Positions 36,750 through 47,449 of a DNA stretch of 64,000 nt are shown here, piece by piece. The stretch is from Betaproteobacteria bacterium (GTDB lineage Bacteria; Pseudomonadota; Gammaproteobacteria; Burkholderiales; Burkholderiaceae_D). The DNA is taken from NCBI GenBank assembly GCA_025356395.1, contig JANXTA010000067.1, forward strand, positions 1-64,000, read 5' to 3'. Made by a program: the position numbers and the translations under genes. Each line of letters opens with the position of its first letter. Position 1 is the stretch's first letter. The notes under the pieces were generated by a model that was not told the DNA's origin, made no database searches, and saw only the letters and a program-made list of their open reading frames with translations.

Positions 36750-38483
36750 TCAGGGCGCCATGACCAGCGTCGCCGAGACCGTGCCGCCGCCCGCCGCGCC
36801 GCTCTGTGCCGAGACGTAGGGAACGAGACCGTCCGCCGGCCAGATGAAGGTGACGGTGGCGCCGTTGCCCAGGAAGCCCGTCGACAGGACTGCGGTTCCG
36901 CGGGATGCGAGTTCGAGCTTCATTTGCGCGCCGCCCGCGGCCACCACCTTCAGCGTGACCGACTTGCCGGCCATCGCCGTGGTCGACACCGTCGGCATGC
37001 TGCGGCCGGTGGTGTTGATCTGGCGCGTGAACGTGCCGTTGTTCGGGAACACGACCGCCTGCTGCTGCGTGTCGAACATGCCGGCTGCCGTGCCTTGCTG
37101 CATCCACCAGTAACCGCGCATCGACAGCAGGTTCAGACGGCTCGCGGGCGTGAAAACGACGCCTTTAGCATCGACCCACTCGGTGACGGAGGCGACCGGA
37201 CGCAGTGCGGCGCGGATCATGTCGAGCTCGGCGGCGACCTCGCCGTCCCAGCCCGTGGGCATCAGGTTGAAGCCGGAACCGATTTCGACATAAATTAGGT
37301 ATGGCGTGCCCCAGTTGCGATCGACGACGTTGGCGCCGTAGCTCTGCAGCGTCTTGACGATCTTGAGCAGGCGCGGATCCTTGATCACCGAGGTGTCGAA
37401 CGACGCCGGGATCATCATCCGCGTGCCTTCGGGAATCGTGCCGCTGTTGGTCGAGGCCGCGTCGTAGTCGGCTGCCGTCGCCGGGAACGTGAACGTCGGA
37501 TCCCTGGCGAGGCCGTTGTAGGCCATCGACATGACCAGCGCGTGCTTGTAGCTCGGCTGCCCGTCGTTGACTTCGCTCTTGCGGATCAGGCCGGCCATCG
37601 ACGGGACACCGGCAGCGCGGGCACCCTGCATGTACTGGGCCGGCGTGCCGAAGCCGCGACCGTCCAGGGCGGTCCAGCTGTACGCGCCCGCGCGCCACTT
37701 GCCGTTGTCGAGCCGCAGCTGCCAGAACGAATGGATGCGGTTGTTCGCGGGATCGACGATGTCGGCATGACCATCGCTGCCCGGCGCCGGCACGACATGG
37801 GCGGGCCAGTGCGCGATGACGACCGGAGCGGTGTCCGACTCGGCATCGGGCACGAAGATGCCGCCCGCGTCCGACGCGCCGTAGACCGTCATCGCGGGAT
37901 CGGTCACGGCAGCCACGAAGACGCCGAGCGAGTACGCGCCTTCGGCGACGTTGGGGTAGTAGTCCGACTTCGGCACGCCGTTGGTGCCGAGCGTGAATCT
38001 GGAAGGACGCGCATTCCAGGGCGACTGGTCGCTGAACGGACGGTCCGACGTGGCGACGCGCGCCGTGATCGCGTTGACCGTCAGGCGGGCTACCGAACTC
38101 GTGACGCTGCCGCCGGCATTTTTCATCGTGACCGTGAAGCTCGCACCCGAGTCGTTGACGGCGGCCGCGGGCACGACGTAGTTGACTGCGCTGGCGCCGG
38201 CGATCGTCACGCCGTTGCGGGTCCACTGGTAAGTGATCGCGCTGGAGCTGGAGGCGGCCACCACGAAGGTCGCCGGCTGGCCGGCGAGGACCACGGCGGA
38301 CTGGGGCTGACTGGTGACGACCGGAACGGCGAGCTTCCGGGTCATCGGAACCACGGCGGCAGGATCGGCAGCGCTGGCGACCAGCGGGATCGACGCGAAC
38401 AGCAATGCCACCACGTGCGACTGGATCACACCGTGATGAGGCGCGCGCGGGGTGGGTTTCGAACGGTGTGAAACAACAAACAT
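36750..38483 (-). CDS. secreted EPS-locus protein with Ig-like domain (paralog 2)
   Basis: This 577-residue protein has a long n-region and signal peptide (VVALLFASIPLVASAAD). An immunoglobulin-like domain follows (about residues 55-140; VVTSQPQSAVVLAGQPATF, then YQWTRNGVTI). The rest is the same unknown domain as paralog 1 at 16955-18400: SPWNARP, VPKSDYYPNV, GSDGHADIVD, HSFWQLR, LDGRGFG, QGARAAGVPS, AGLIRKSEVNDG, SGTIPEGTRMM, YLIYVEIGSG and NLLSMRGYWW. Strict conservation of the His, Trp, Asp-Gly-Arg and Arg-Lys clusters points to a shared active or binding site. ATG 38483 has a strong AGGAG ribosome site. It is a separate transcription unit converging on wcaJ. Confidence 0.86.
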   Translation of the reverse strand: MFVVSHRSKPTPRAPHHGVIQSHVVALLFASIPLVASAADPAAVVPMTRKLAVPVVTSQPQSAVVLAGQPATFVVAASSSSAITYQWTRNGVTIAGASAVNYVVPAAAVNDSGASFTVTMKNAGGSVTSSVARLTVNAITARVATSDRPFSDQSPWNARPSRFTLGTNGVPKSDYYPNVAEGAYSLGVFVAAVTDPAMTVYGASDAGGIFVPDAESDTAPVVIAHWPAHVVPAPGSDGHADIVDPANNRIHSFWQLRLDNGKWRAGAYSWTALDGRGFGTPAQYMQGARAAGVPSMAGLIRKSEVNDGQPSYKHALVMSMAYNGLARDPTFTFPATAADYDAASTNSGTIPEGTRMMIPASFDTSVIKDPRLLKIVKTLQSYGANVVDRNWGTPYLIYVEIGSGFNLMPTGWDGEVAAELDMIRAALRPVASVTEWVDAKGVVFTPASRLNLLSMRGYWWMQQGTAAGMFDTQQQAVVFPNNGTFTRQINTTGRSMPTVSTTAMAGKSVTLKVVAAGGAQMKLELASRGTAVLSTGFLGNGATVTFIWPADGLVPYVSAQSGAAGGGTVSATLVMAP

Positions 38484-38841
38484 GACTTCTCCTGGATGGC
38501 CGCAAATGGTTGGCCGAAGGGGGGGCGCACGGACTCCTGCTGACGGGAGAAGCGGCGAAAAGTGTTGGAACAGCGACACGCTCCCTGACGGGTGTCGCCA
38601 AGGTTCAGGTCGCTTGTCGGCCCTCACCGGAAAAAGCTGAGGCGGTTTTTTCGACGGGCGGGCCGAACGTCGCTAGGAGATCGCTGAACGGTAGTGCTGG
38701 GAGAAGGACGGTCGACTTTCCGATCTTTGCGACGCCTCGCAGGATCTAGAGATTCGACTTAGCCAAGCCGCTGTTGGCCCGGCTCGGTTGCCGTCGACGC
38801 GGGGCCTAGGACGATGCCCGCGAAGGCATCCGTGGCACGGA
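38484..38841. other. intergenic region upstream of secreted paralog 2
   Basis: These 358 bases contain no convincing gene. They hold the ribosome site of paralog 2, a GCGACAC/GTGTCGC stem (38573-38579 with 38592-38598), and a possible terminator stem for the WecG gene near 38761-38788 without a T-run. A GG-N10-GC match at 38502-38514 was rejected as a promoter because its start point would fall inside the ribosome site. Confidence 0.5.
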
Positions 38842-39597
38842 TCAGTTCGCGGAGGGACGCCCTCGCAACCGCGAAACCGCCTTCCTGGCCACGAGTAGGC
38901 AGAACAGGGAGTTCGTGATGGCGTAGCGGGGCAGCAGCCGGAACGGTTCCTGGACCAGCCGGATCACCCACTCGAGTCCGGCGCGACGGACCCAGCGGGG
39001 CGCCCGGAAGCGCGCGCCGCCAAGCACGTCGAAGCTGCCGCCGACGCCGATCGCGACGCCCACGCCTAGTCGCTCCCACTGCGCCTCGATGAAGGCTTCC
39101 TGGCGCGGCACGCCCATGCCGACCAGCAGGAGACGGGCCTGGCTCGCCCTGACCGCGTCGGCTTTCGCATCGGCCTGCGCCGCCGAGAAGTAGCCGTCGG
39201 AGCCGGCGATGCGCAGATCGGGATGCCGGCCGCGCAGGGCGACGATCGCGCGTTGCACGAGTTGCGGCGTGGCGCCGAGCAGGTAGACGGCGATCTGCTC
39301 ATTCGCGGCCCGCGCGCACAGCGCTTCGATCAGTTCGATGCCGGCCACCCGTTCGGGCAACCGACCGCCGAAGAGGCGGGCACACCACACCAACGGCTGC
39401 CCGTCGGCGACGACGAGTCGCGCGCGGGCGACGAACGAACGCAGCTTCAGGTCCGTGCGCATCATCATCAGCGTCGAGACGTTGACGGTGCACAGCCATC
39501 CGCCGCCCGTGGCGAGCAGCCCGAACACCGCATCGGCCGCCTGGTCGCAGGTCAGCGCGTCGAAGTGGCCGTCGAAGATGGTGACGCACTCCGTCAT
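38842..39597 (-). CDS. WecG/TagA/CpsF family glycosyltransferase (GT26)
   Basis: This 251-residue single-domain GT26 transferase has TVNVSTLMMMRTDLKLRSFV, VVADGQPLVWCARLFG, RVAGIELIEALCARA, LLVGMGVPRQEAFIEAQW, GVGGSFDVLGGARFRAPRWV and RAGLEWVIRLVQEPFRL. Length and order match WecG/TagA/GumM. Such enzymes add the second sugar onto the lipid-linked primer at the membrane. This is a second family member next to the STAS fusion at 7114-8289, and it lacks the STAS part. It overlaps the upstream gene by ATGA, so the two are coupled. Confidence 0.92.
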   Translation of the reverse strand: MTECVTIFDGHFDALTCDQAADAVFGLLATGGGWLCTVNVSTLMMMRTDLKLRSFVARARLVVADGQPLVWCARLFGGRLPERVAGIELIEALCARAANEQIAVYLLGATPQLVQRAIVALRGRHPDLRIAGSDGYFSAAQADAKADAVRASQARLLLVGMGVPRQEAFIEAQWERLGVGVAIGVGGSFDVLGGARFRAPRWVRRAGLEWVIRLVQEPFRLLPRYAITNSLFCLLVARKAVSRLRGRPSAN

Positions 39598-40751
39598 GGA
39601 TCCAGTCGCCGACGCAGCCACATCGCATCGATGAAGAACTTGGCCGCCCAGTTCGGATACGACATCGGGGCGTAGCGACCCCAGACCGGTTCGGAGCCCT
39701 TGATTCCGCCGCGCACATCGAGGTCGCCGGTCAGCAGGTCCTGCGTGGAGGCGACGAAATCGAGAGCCCGCTCGAGGGCGCGCTGGAAGGCGGGGTCGGC
39801 ATCGACTTGATGCAAGCGGGCCCAGACGATCGCGAACTGACAGTTTCCGGTGAGGCAGCACGACGTCTCGCCCGCGGCGCCGTCGATGGTGATGGTGGAG
39901 GGCAGGTGCCCGTCCTCGCGGAGGTGGACGAGGGCGGCGTGCGCGCATCGCGCTGCCGCGTCGACATAACGTCGATCGTCGAGGAGCAGGCCGGACTCGA
40001 GCAGTCCGCGCGCAGCGTAGGCGATGGTGTGCGTGAACGGCGCGACGCCGCGCCGGAACGAGCATTGGTCGAAGAAGCCGCTGGCCTGCTGCTGGTCGAG
40101 GGCCCAGTCGAGGTTACGGCGGGCCACGGCTTCGCGCGCCGCATCGGGCTCGACCTGGTTCATCCGCAGGAGAGCCCACGCGGTTCGCGTGTTGTAGACG
40201 TGCGGCGTGCCGAGATGCTCGTTGCGCGTCCAGCGCAGGTCGTCATCGGCGATCGTGGTCAGCCAAAGGGCCGCCCGGCGCGCCGCCTCGAGCATCGCGG
40301 CATCGCCGCTCAGCTCGTAGCCGCGGACCAGTCCGAACAGCACCTGGCCGGTATCGAACACGATGCCTGCCGACCCGTAACGGGGATTGGCGAAGGAGCC
40401 GTCGGCGTTCTGGATGGTCAGCAGCCAGCGCAGGATTCGCAGGGCGCGGTCGCGATAGCCGGGATGGCGGTCCTCGGCGAGCCGCAAGAAGGTCGTGGCG
40501 ATGTAGCCCGAGGTTTCGGGATAGGGCGGGCGCCAGCCGCCCCGTAATGAGTATCCGTAGCTGACGCCTCCCGTCGGCGACGCGTCCTGGGCCCGGCAGA
40601 GCCAGGATTCGGCGGCGAGCAGATGGCGGTCGGCGGCCACGACTCCGGTCGTCCTCGTCCGGTCCGCGAAGGCCACGCGCACGAAGCTGCCGAGAGGTTT
40701 GAACGGGTTTTGCGCGCGTGACGAGGTGTCGATGGTGCGGTCGCTGCCCAT
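39594..40751 (-). CDS. alpha/alpha-toroid protein of EPS loci (possible uronyl epimerase- or lyase-like)
   Basis: This 385-residue protein is rich in paired helices with repeated aromatic-Gly turns: GGVSYGYSLRGGWRPPYPET, SGYIATTFLRLAED, FDTGQVLFGLVRGYELSGD, YNTRTAWALLRMNQ, FTHTIAYAARGLLESG and ETSCCLTGNCQFAIVW. This pattern is an (alpha/alpha)6-toroid fold. Relatives occur in EPS clusters and are often, and wrongly, named 'delta-aminolevulinic acid dehydratase'. The fold is shared with glucuronyl C5-epimerases and polysaccharide lyases, so action on a sugar is likely, but the reaction is unknown. No signal peptide is seen. The ATG at 40751 has only a weak ribosome site. ATGA overlap with the GT26 gene links the two. 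Confidence 0.72.
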   Translation of the reverse strand: MGSDRTIDTSSRAQNPFKPLGSFVRVAFADRTRTTGVVAADRHLLAAESWLCRAQDASPTGGVSYGYSLRGGWRPPYPETSGYIATTFLRLAEDRHPGYRDRALRILRWLLTIQNADGSFANPRYGSAGIVFDTGQVLFGLVRGYELSGDAAMLEAARRAALWLTTIADDDLRWTRNEHLGTPHVYNTRTAWALLRMNQVEPDAAREAVARRNLDWALDQQQASGFFDQCSFRRGVAPFTHTIAYAARGLLESGLLLDDRRYVDAAARCAHAALVHLREDGHLPSTITIDGAAGETSCCLTGNCQFAIVWARLHQVDADPAFQRALERALDFVASTQDLLTGDLDVRGGIKGSEPVWGRYAPMSYPNWAAKFFIDAMWLRRRLDP

Positions 40752-41125
40752 GGCTTTCTGATGGCTTGCCTGATTCGATCGGCCAAGTGCTCCTGAAGCG
40801 CCGCGATCCGAAGTGCGCCGACCTGCAAGGCGAACGCAAGATGTCACGAAAAGCAACTTGCAAGCTTGGAAAAGTATCTGATTCCGTGTCCCATCACCAC
40901 TCTTACAAGATGCGGCACCCGTTTCGAGGGGACTGCGACGCGAGCGGCGCCGGCCTCGCCGGGCACGAACAGGTGAGGCCCGGACCATTTTTTTATTCGC
41001 AGCGCTTACATTGCGTCGCAGCAAGAACGTGCAACCGCGCTGCATGATCCCTTGTCGTCGGTTGAGGGCGCCCTGAGTCGGATCGGCATGACTCGGTAAC
41101 GTGGACGGACTGCTTCGAGGCTTCG
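40752..41125. other. intergenic region between the EPS locus and the GST pseudogene
   Basis: These 374 bases have no credible gene. They include an AT-richer patch around 40845-40885 with short repeats of CTTGCAAG/CTTGG, probably holding the promoter of the 40751 gene. The nearest readable features downstream are a GAGG ribosome site and the ATG of the broken GST at 41126. Confidence 0.5.
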
Positions 41126-41839
41126 ATGAAAACCCTTTCCGATTTCGACATCACCACCCAGTGGCCGGCCGCGCATCCGGACCGACTGCAGCTCTACTCG
41201 TAGCCGACGTCCAACGGCGTCAAGGTCTCGATCGCGCTCGAGGAGATGGGGCTGCCCTACGAGCCGCATCTGGTCAGCTTCGACACGCAGGACCAGTTGA
41301 CTCCGGCCTCCCTGTCCCTGAACCCCAACAACAAGATCCCCGCGATCGTCGACCCGCACGGTCCCGACGGCGAGGCGTTCGCACTGTTCGAGTCGGGCGC
41401 GATCCTGATCTATCTGGCGGAGAAGACCGGGCTGTGCCTGTCTGCCGATCCGGCGCTGCGCTACGAGACGATCCAGTGGCTGATGTTCCAGATGGCCGGC
41501 GTGGGCCCGATGTTCGGCCAGCTCGGCTTCTTCCACAAGTTTGCTGGCAAGGACTACGAGGACAAGCGGCCGCGCGATCGCTACGTCGCCGAGTCGCGGC
41601 GACTGCTCGCGGTCCTCGACCGGCGCCTGTCCGGTCGCGCCTGGATCATGGGCGACGACTACTCGATCGCCGACATCGCGACCTTCCCGTGGGTCAACAA
41701 CCTGGTCGGCTTCTACGGCGCGCGCGAGATCGTCGGCTTCGACGACTTCCCCGAAGTCGCGCGCGTGCTGGCCGTGTTCGTCGAGCGGCCCGCGGTCGTC
41801 CGTGGCTTGAAGATTCCGAATCGCACGCCATCGACCTGA
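41126..41839 (+). pseudogene. glutathione S-transferase, interrupted by an in-frame TAG
   Basis: From ATG 41126 (GAGG ribosome site) the frame reads MKTLSDFDITTQWPAAHPDR then LQLYS, then TAG at 41201-41203. It continues in the same frame PTSNGVKVSIALEEMGLPYE, NPNNKIPAIVDP, LFESGAILIYLAEKTG and GDDYSIADIATFPW to 41839. Family members read LYS-Leu-PTxNGVKV, so the stop replaces one codon, most simply TTG by a single T-to-A change. Restarting at ATG 41246 would lose the glutathione-binding first strand and the catalytic Ser region. The rest of the YfcG/YghU-like fold is intact, so the change is recent or a sequencing error. Confidence 0.88.
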
Positions 41840-41861
41840 TCGCTCGAAGCGGCGGGCGGAC

Positions 41862-43240
41862 ATGAATAAGCCTCGGCATCCGCGGGCGGTGGTCTTCGCG
41901 TCGGTGCTCGGGTCGAGTCTCGCGTTCGTCGACGGCTCGGTCGTCAACGTGGCCCTGCCGACCATCGGCCACGACCTGCGGGTCGGCCCGGCGGCGCTGG
42001 CCTGGACCGTCAACGCCTACCTGCTGCCGCTCAGTGCGCTGATCCTGCTGGGCGGCGCGGCCGGCGACCGCTACGGACGCCGGCGCCTGTTCGTGCTCGG
42101 CATCGCGATCTTCCTCGTCGCCTCCGTGCCGCGCTCGTCAGCGCCTTCGCTCTCCTGCCTGCTGGCCGGCCGTGCGCTGCAGGGCATCGGCGCGGCGATC
42201 CTGATGCCGAACAGCCTGGCGATGCTCAGTGCGAGCTTTGCGGGCGAGGCGCGTGGTCGCGCCATCGGTGCCTGGGCCGCGGCCGGCGCCATCGCGGGAG
42301 CCGTCGGCCCGGTATTCGGCGGATGGATCGTCGACCTGGCCGGATGGCGACCGATCTTCTTCCTCAATCTGCCGATCGGAGCCGGCGGGATCTGGCTGGC
42401 GCTGCGCTACACCACGGAGAGCCGCGAGCGGCGCGAAGAGCGGTCGCTCGACTGGGCAGGCGGCCTGGCCGCGACGATGGGACTCGGGCTGCTGGTCTGG
42501 GCGCTGACGGCGGCGGCCGAGTCCGGGACGCCGAGGGATTCGCTGGTCTGGGCAACGGTGGCCGGCATCGCCCTGATGGTCTTGTTCCTGTGGCTCGAGC
42601 AGCGGCGCGGCGACGATGCGCTGATGCCCTTCGGTCTGTTCGGCACGTGTCGACCTTCGCCGGCCTCAGTCTGCTGACTTTGCCGCTCTACGCGGCGCTC
42701 GGCGGCCTGATCGTGCTGCTGCCCTACCTGCCGATCCGGGTGGGGCACTACACCGCCACCGAGGCCGGTGCGGCGATGCTGCCGATCCCGTTTCTGATCG
42801 GCTTCGGCTCGCGCCTGATGGGCCGCGTGGCAGAGCGCGTGGGCGGTCGCGTGCTCCTAGTCGGCGGCAGCGCGACCGTGGCGGTCGGCCTCGCGCTGCA
42901 TGCGCGCGTGGGGCAGGGCGCCATCGACTTCTGGCGTGACATCCTGCCGCCGACGCTGATCGTCGCGGTCGGCATGGCGACCTGCGTCGCGCCGCTGACG
43001 ACGTCGGTGATCGCTTCCGTCGACCGCGACCACGTCGGTGCCGCGTTGGGCATCGACAGCGCGCTGGCGCGGATCGGCGGGCTGCTCGCGACGGCGTTGC
43101 TGGGCTTCGTCTTCGCAACCACCGATGCGTCGGGCCACCTCATCGCCAGCGTGCAGGTCGCGGCGCTGGTCGGGGCGGGTTGCGCGGCGATAGCGTCGCT
43201 CTGCGGGTTGCTGCTGATCCGGAGCGATCCGCAGTGCTGA
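41862..43240 (+). pseudogene. DHA2-family MFS drug efflux transporter, frameshifted
   Basis: The first frame (41862-42677) encodes helices 1-8 of a 14-helix DHA2 transporter: VDGSVVNVALPTIGHDL (motif D1), GDRYGRRRLF (motif A) and AGAVGPVFGGWIVDLAGWRP (motif C). It breaks near 42640-42650. Conserved sequence resumes in another frame as TFAGLSLLTLPLYAALGGLI and runs to the stop at 43240 with the remaining helices. A one-base loss (or two-base gain) around 42645-42650 explains it. Read together, the two parts give a normal full-length protein of about 458 residues. The GST next to it is also broken. Confidence 0.87.
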
Positions 43241-43380
43241 AAAATTGCGCGATCTTGTGGGGTTGTAACAGTCCGCTGCACACGTCAGCCGACCGGATCG
43301 ACGCCGCGTTTCTGACCCACCGACGGGCCGCTGGCTTGTCGGACCGATCCCGTGTTTCGACCTCTCCAAGGGAATACAAC

Positions 43381-43866
43381 ATGAAAAGCCGCATCCTCGT
43401 CACCGTTACCGCCGCCTTGCTGGCCTCGTCCAGTGTCTTCGCCCAGGCACCGGCCGGCGCACCCGCCGGCTCGACCGGCGCTTGCAAGGACGGTTCGTTC
43501 ACGACGAACGCGACCAAGAAAGGCGCCTGTTCCGGGCACAAGGGCGTGAAGGACTGGTTCGGGGGCGACGCCGAACCGGCGAAGACCGCAGCCGGTGCAC
43601 CGGCCCCGGCTGGGACGCCTGCACCGGCCACCGCGCCCGCGAAGGCGGCACCGGCCGCACCCGCAGCCGCACCCAAGACGACCACGGCTGCAGCCACGCC
43701 TGCCGCCGGCGGTGGACCCGGCATGGTGTGGGTCAACAGCAGCTCGAAGGTCTATCACTGCTCGGGCACGAAGTACTACGGCACCACCAAGGCCGGCTCG
43801 TACATGACCGAAGCCGCGGCCAAGACGGCCGGCAACCACGCCGACCACGGCAAAGCCTGCGCCTGA
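43381..43866 (+). CDS. small secreted DUF3761-like protein
   Basis: This 161-residue protein has a signal peptide (VTVTAALLASSSVFAQ). A CKDGSFTTNATKKGACSGHK module with GGVxxWF-like ending matches DUF3761. A low-complexity Ala/Pro linker (about residues 60-108) follows. The C-terminal module VWVNSSSKVYHCSGTKYYG, TTKAGSYMTEAAAKTAG, HGKAC is the 'KVYH-YYG-YMTEA' module found in other secreted proteins. The function is unknown; it is presumably periplasmic. Four cysteines could form disulfides. The start has AAGGGA a few bases before the ATG at 43381. Longer frames upstream lack a signal sequence. Confidence 0.82.
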   Translation: MKSRILVTVTAALLASSSVFAQAPAGAPAGSTGACKDGSFTTNATKKGACSGHKGVKDWFGGDAEPAKTAAGAPAPAGTPAPATAPAKAAPAAPAAAPKTTTAAATPAAGGGPGMVWVNSSSKVYHCSGTKYYGTTKAGSYMTEAAAKTAGNHADHGKACA

Positions 43867-43960
43867 CCTGCGTGCCCCGATGTCCGCTGCTCGCTGGCGG
43901 CGGACGTCTCCTTTCTTCTGCGACCGTCGGCGCGTTCGACGGCCCGCGACGAGGCTCCTC

Positions 43961-44791
43961 ATGAACAAGCAGTTCCTGGCCGCAGTGTTCCTGGCCGTCG
44001 CCGTTCCCGTCACTGCGCACGCCGCCGTCTCGGTGTCGATCGAGATCGCGCCACCGCCACTGCCGGTCTATGTCCAGCCCGTGATTCCCGCACCCGGCTA
44101 CATCTGGACGCCGGGTTACTGGCGCTGGAACGCGGTCGACGCCGATTACTTCTGGGTGCCCGGCACGTGGATCTCGCCGCCTTACGTCGGCGCCCTCTGG
44201 ACCCCCGGCTACTGGGGCTGGGGCAACGGCTTCTATGCGTGGCACGGCGGCTACTGGGGCGCGCACGTCGGTTTCTACGGCGGCGTCAACTACGGCTTCG
44301 GTTACGTCGGGCACGGCTATGCGGGCGGCTACTGGAACGGCGGCGTCTTCAACTACAACCGCAGCGTGAACAACGTCAACACGACGATCGTCCACAACGT
44401 CTACAACACCACCGTCGTCGAGAACAACACGCACGTCAGCTACAACGGCGGACAGGGCGGCATCGCGGAGCGGCCGAGCAACGAGGAGCGCCTGGCGCGC
44501 GCCGAGCAGCACACGCCGCCGACGGGCCTGCAGCATCAGCACGAGCAGCAGGCGCTGCGTTCTCCGGAACAGCGGGCGTCGTTCAACCATGGCGCGCCGA
44601 CCCACATGGCGATGGCGCGTCCCGCCGGCGGACAGCCTGGCGGCGGGCATCCCGGTGGCCAGCCCATGCATGGCGAGGGCGGGGGGCGTCCGGCGCACGA
44701 AGGCGGTGGTCGCGAGATGCACGCGCAGCAGCAGCCGCACGGTGGCAACCCGCATGGCGGGGACCATCGCGAAGGCAACCAGGCCCATTGA
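43961..44791 (+). CDS. YXWGXW-repeat secreted protein
   Basis: This 276-residue protein has a signal peptide (FLAAVFLAVAVPVTAHAA). Aromatic repeats follow: IWTPGYWRWN, YFWVPGTWISPP, LWTPGYWGWGN and FYAWHGGYWG, matching the YXWGXW repeat family. A Tyr/Gly/Asn-rich stretch comes next, and then a His/Gln/Gly/Pro-rich tail with many HPGG- and HGG-type units. Members are exported and presumed to sit at the cell surface; no activity is known. The His-rich tail might bind metal. It is followed by a strong hairpin terminator. The 94-base gap from the previous gene and same direction would allow co-transcription. Confidence 0.85.
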   Translation: MNKQFLAAVFLAVAVPVTAHAAVSVSIEIAPPPLPVYVQPVIPAPGYIWTPGYWRWNAVDADYFWVPGTWISPPYVGALWTPGYWGWGNGFYAWHGGYWGAHVGFYGGVNYGFGYVGHGYAGGYWNGGVFNYNRSVNNVNTTIVHNVYNTTVVENNTHVSYNGGQGGIAERPSNEERLARAEQHTPPTGLQHQHEQQALRSPEQRASFNHGAPTHMAMARPAGGQPGGGHPGGQPMHGEGGGRPAHEGGGREMHAQQQPHGGNPHGGDHREGNQAH

Positions 44792-44796
44792 ACGAA

Positions 44797-44822
44797 AAAG
44801 GCCGCGTCGCGACGCGGCCTTT
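44797..44822. terminator. bidirectional hairpin terminator
   Basis: A perfect 26-base palindrome has GGCCGCG arms, flanked by AAA on the left and TTT on the right. It sits between the convergent YXWGXW gene (stop 44791) and mmsA (stop 44844), where it can end transcription from both sides. Confidence 0.85.
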
Positions 44823-44843
44823 CGATGTCTGCGGTGACGACGC

Positions 44844-46364
<1,521 letters not shown>

Positions 46365-46547
46365 GCGGGTCTCCTGACTGGCGAAGCGGGCGACCCGAAG
46401 GATACCCGCTGGAGCGCGAAGCCGAATCGACCCATCCCGTCGCGGACGCATTCCACGCCATCGGACGGCCCGTTCGTCACATCGGATCGGCCTCGACCGC
46501 AAGTCATGGCTAAATGCCGCCTGCTTCCGGCCCAGGAGATTGCCTTC

Positions 46548-47447
46548 ATGCTGTCCATCACCGACCTCACGCACGTCTACGCCAACGGCGTCAAAGCCCT
46601 CGACTCGGTCTCGCTCGAGATCCCGGCCGGCATGTTCGGCCTGCTCGGGCCGAACGGCGCCGGCAAGTCGTCGCTGATGCGCTGTCTGGCGACGTTGCAG
46701 GTGCCGACTACCGGGCAGATCCACTTCGGCAGGATCGACGTGCTGCGCGAGCCCGCGCAACTGCGCGCTACGCTCGGCTACCTGCCGCAGGACTTCGGGG
46801 TCTATCCGCGCGTGTCGGCGATGGACATGCTCGACCACCTCGCGGTCCTCAAGGGCGTCGCGGGTCGCGGCGATCGTCGCGACACCGTCGAGACCCTGTT
46901 GAAGCAGGTCAACCTGTGGGACGTGCGCAAGAAGGCCATCGCCGGTTTCTCGGGCGGCATGCGCCAGCGCTTCGGCATCGCGCAGGCGCTGATCGCCAAC
47001 CCGCGTCTGATCATCGTCGACGAGCCCACGGCCGGACTCGATCCGGAGGAGCGCAATCGCTTCAACAACCTCCTGTCCGAGATCGGCGAGAACGTCGTCG
47101 TGATCCTGTCGACGCACATCGTCGACGACGTCACCGACCTGTGTCCGCGCATGGCCATCCTGGTGGGCGGTCGGATCGTCGAGTCGGGCACGCCCGCGGC
47201 GCTGATCGAAGGGCTGCGCGGTCGCATCTGGCAGGCCAGCATCGACAAGAGCCAGCTCGAAGCCATGCGCCAGCAACAGCCCGTCATCGCGACCCGGCTG
47301 CGGGCCGGCAGCACCGTGATCCGCGTGCTGTCCGATGCCTCCCCAGGCACGAACTTCGCGGCGGTCGAGGCCGGCCTCGAGGACGTCTACTTCGCGACGC
47401 TGCATCGGCACCGTGCCACGACGGACTCACTCGCGAAGGCAGCCTGA
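46548..47447 (+). CDS. ABC transporter ATP-binding protein
   Basis: This 299-residue ABC ATPase has [20 protein letters not shown] (Walker A), a Q-loop in [10 protein letters not shown], the signature [16 protein letters not shown] and [15 protein letters not shown] (Walker B). [12 protein letters not shown] holds the switch His. A degenerate C-terminal 60 residues may contact the permease. ATG 46548 has AGGAG upstream. The permease/peptidase gene starts three bases after its stop, so they form a dedicated pair. The family of this pair is often called ABC-2-like; the transported substrate is unknown. Confidence 0.92.
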   Translation: MLSITDLTHVYANGVKALDSVSLEIPAGMFGLLGPNGAGKSSLMRCLATLQVPTTGQIHFGRIDVLREPAQLRATLGYLPQDFGVYPRVSAMDMLDHLAVLKGVAGRGDRRDTVETLLKQVNLWDVRKKAIAGFSGGMRQRFGIAQALIANPRLIIVDEPTAGLDPEERNRFNNLLSEIGENVVVILSTHIVDDVTDLCPRMAILVGGRIVESGTPAALIEGLRGRIWQASIDKSQLEAMRQQQPVIATRLRAGSTVIRVLSDASPGTNFAAVEAGLEDVYFATLHRHRATTDSLAKAA

Positions 47448-47449
47448 CC

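Noticed and set aside
36844-37298. Plus-strand reading frames opposite the secreted paralog 2
   Set aside because: Rich in Arg/His/Gly and without family resemblance; antisense shadow of a well-conserved gene.
38501-38516. GG-N10-GC match (cGGCcaaccaTTTGCg) on the reverse strand upstream of secreted paralog 2, as a sigma-54 promoter
   Set aside because: Transcription would start near 38490, inside the AGGAG ribosome site (38489-38493), leaving no leader; GG-N10-GC also occurs often by chance in high-GC DNA.
46514-47449. Extension of the permease/M1 frame upstream to 46514
   Set aside because: This part is the shadow of the ABC ATPase gene in another frame and has Arg/Ala-rich, family-less sequence; the ATG at 47450 starts a typical membrane protein.
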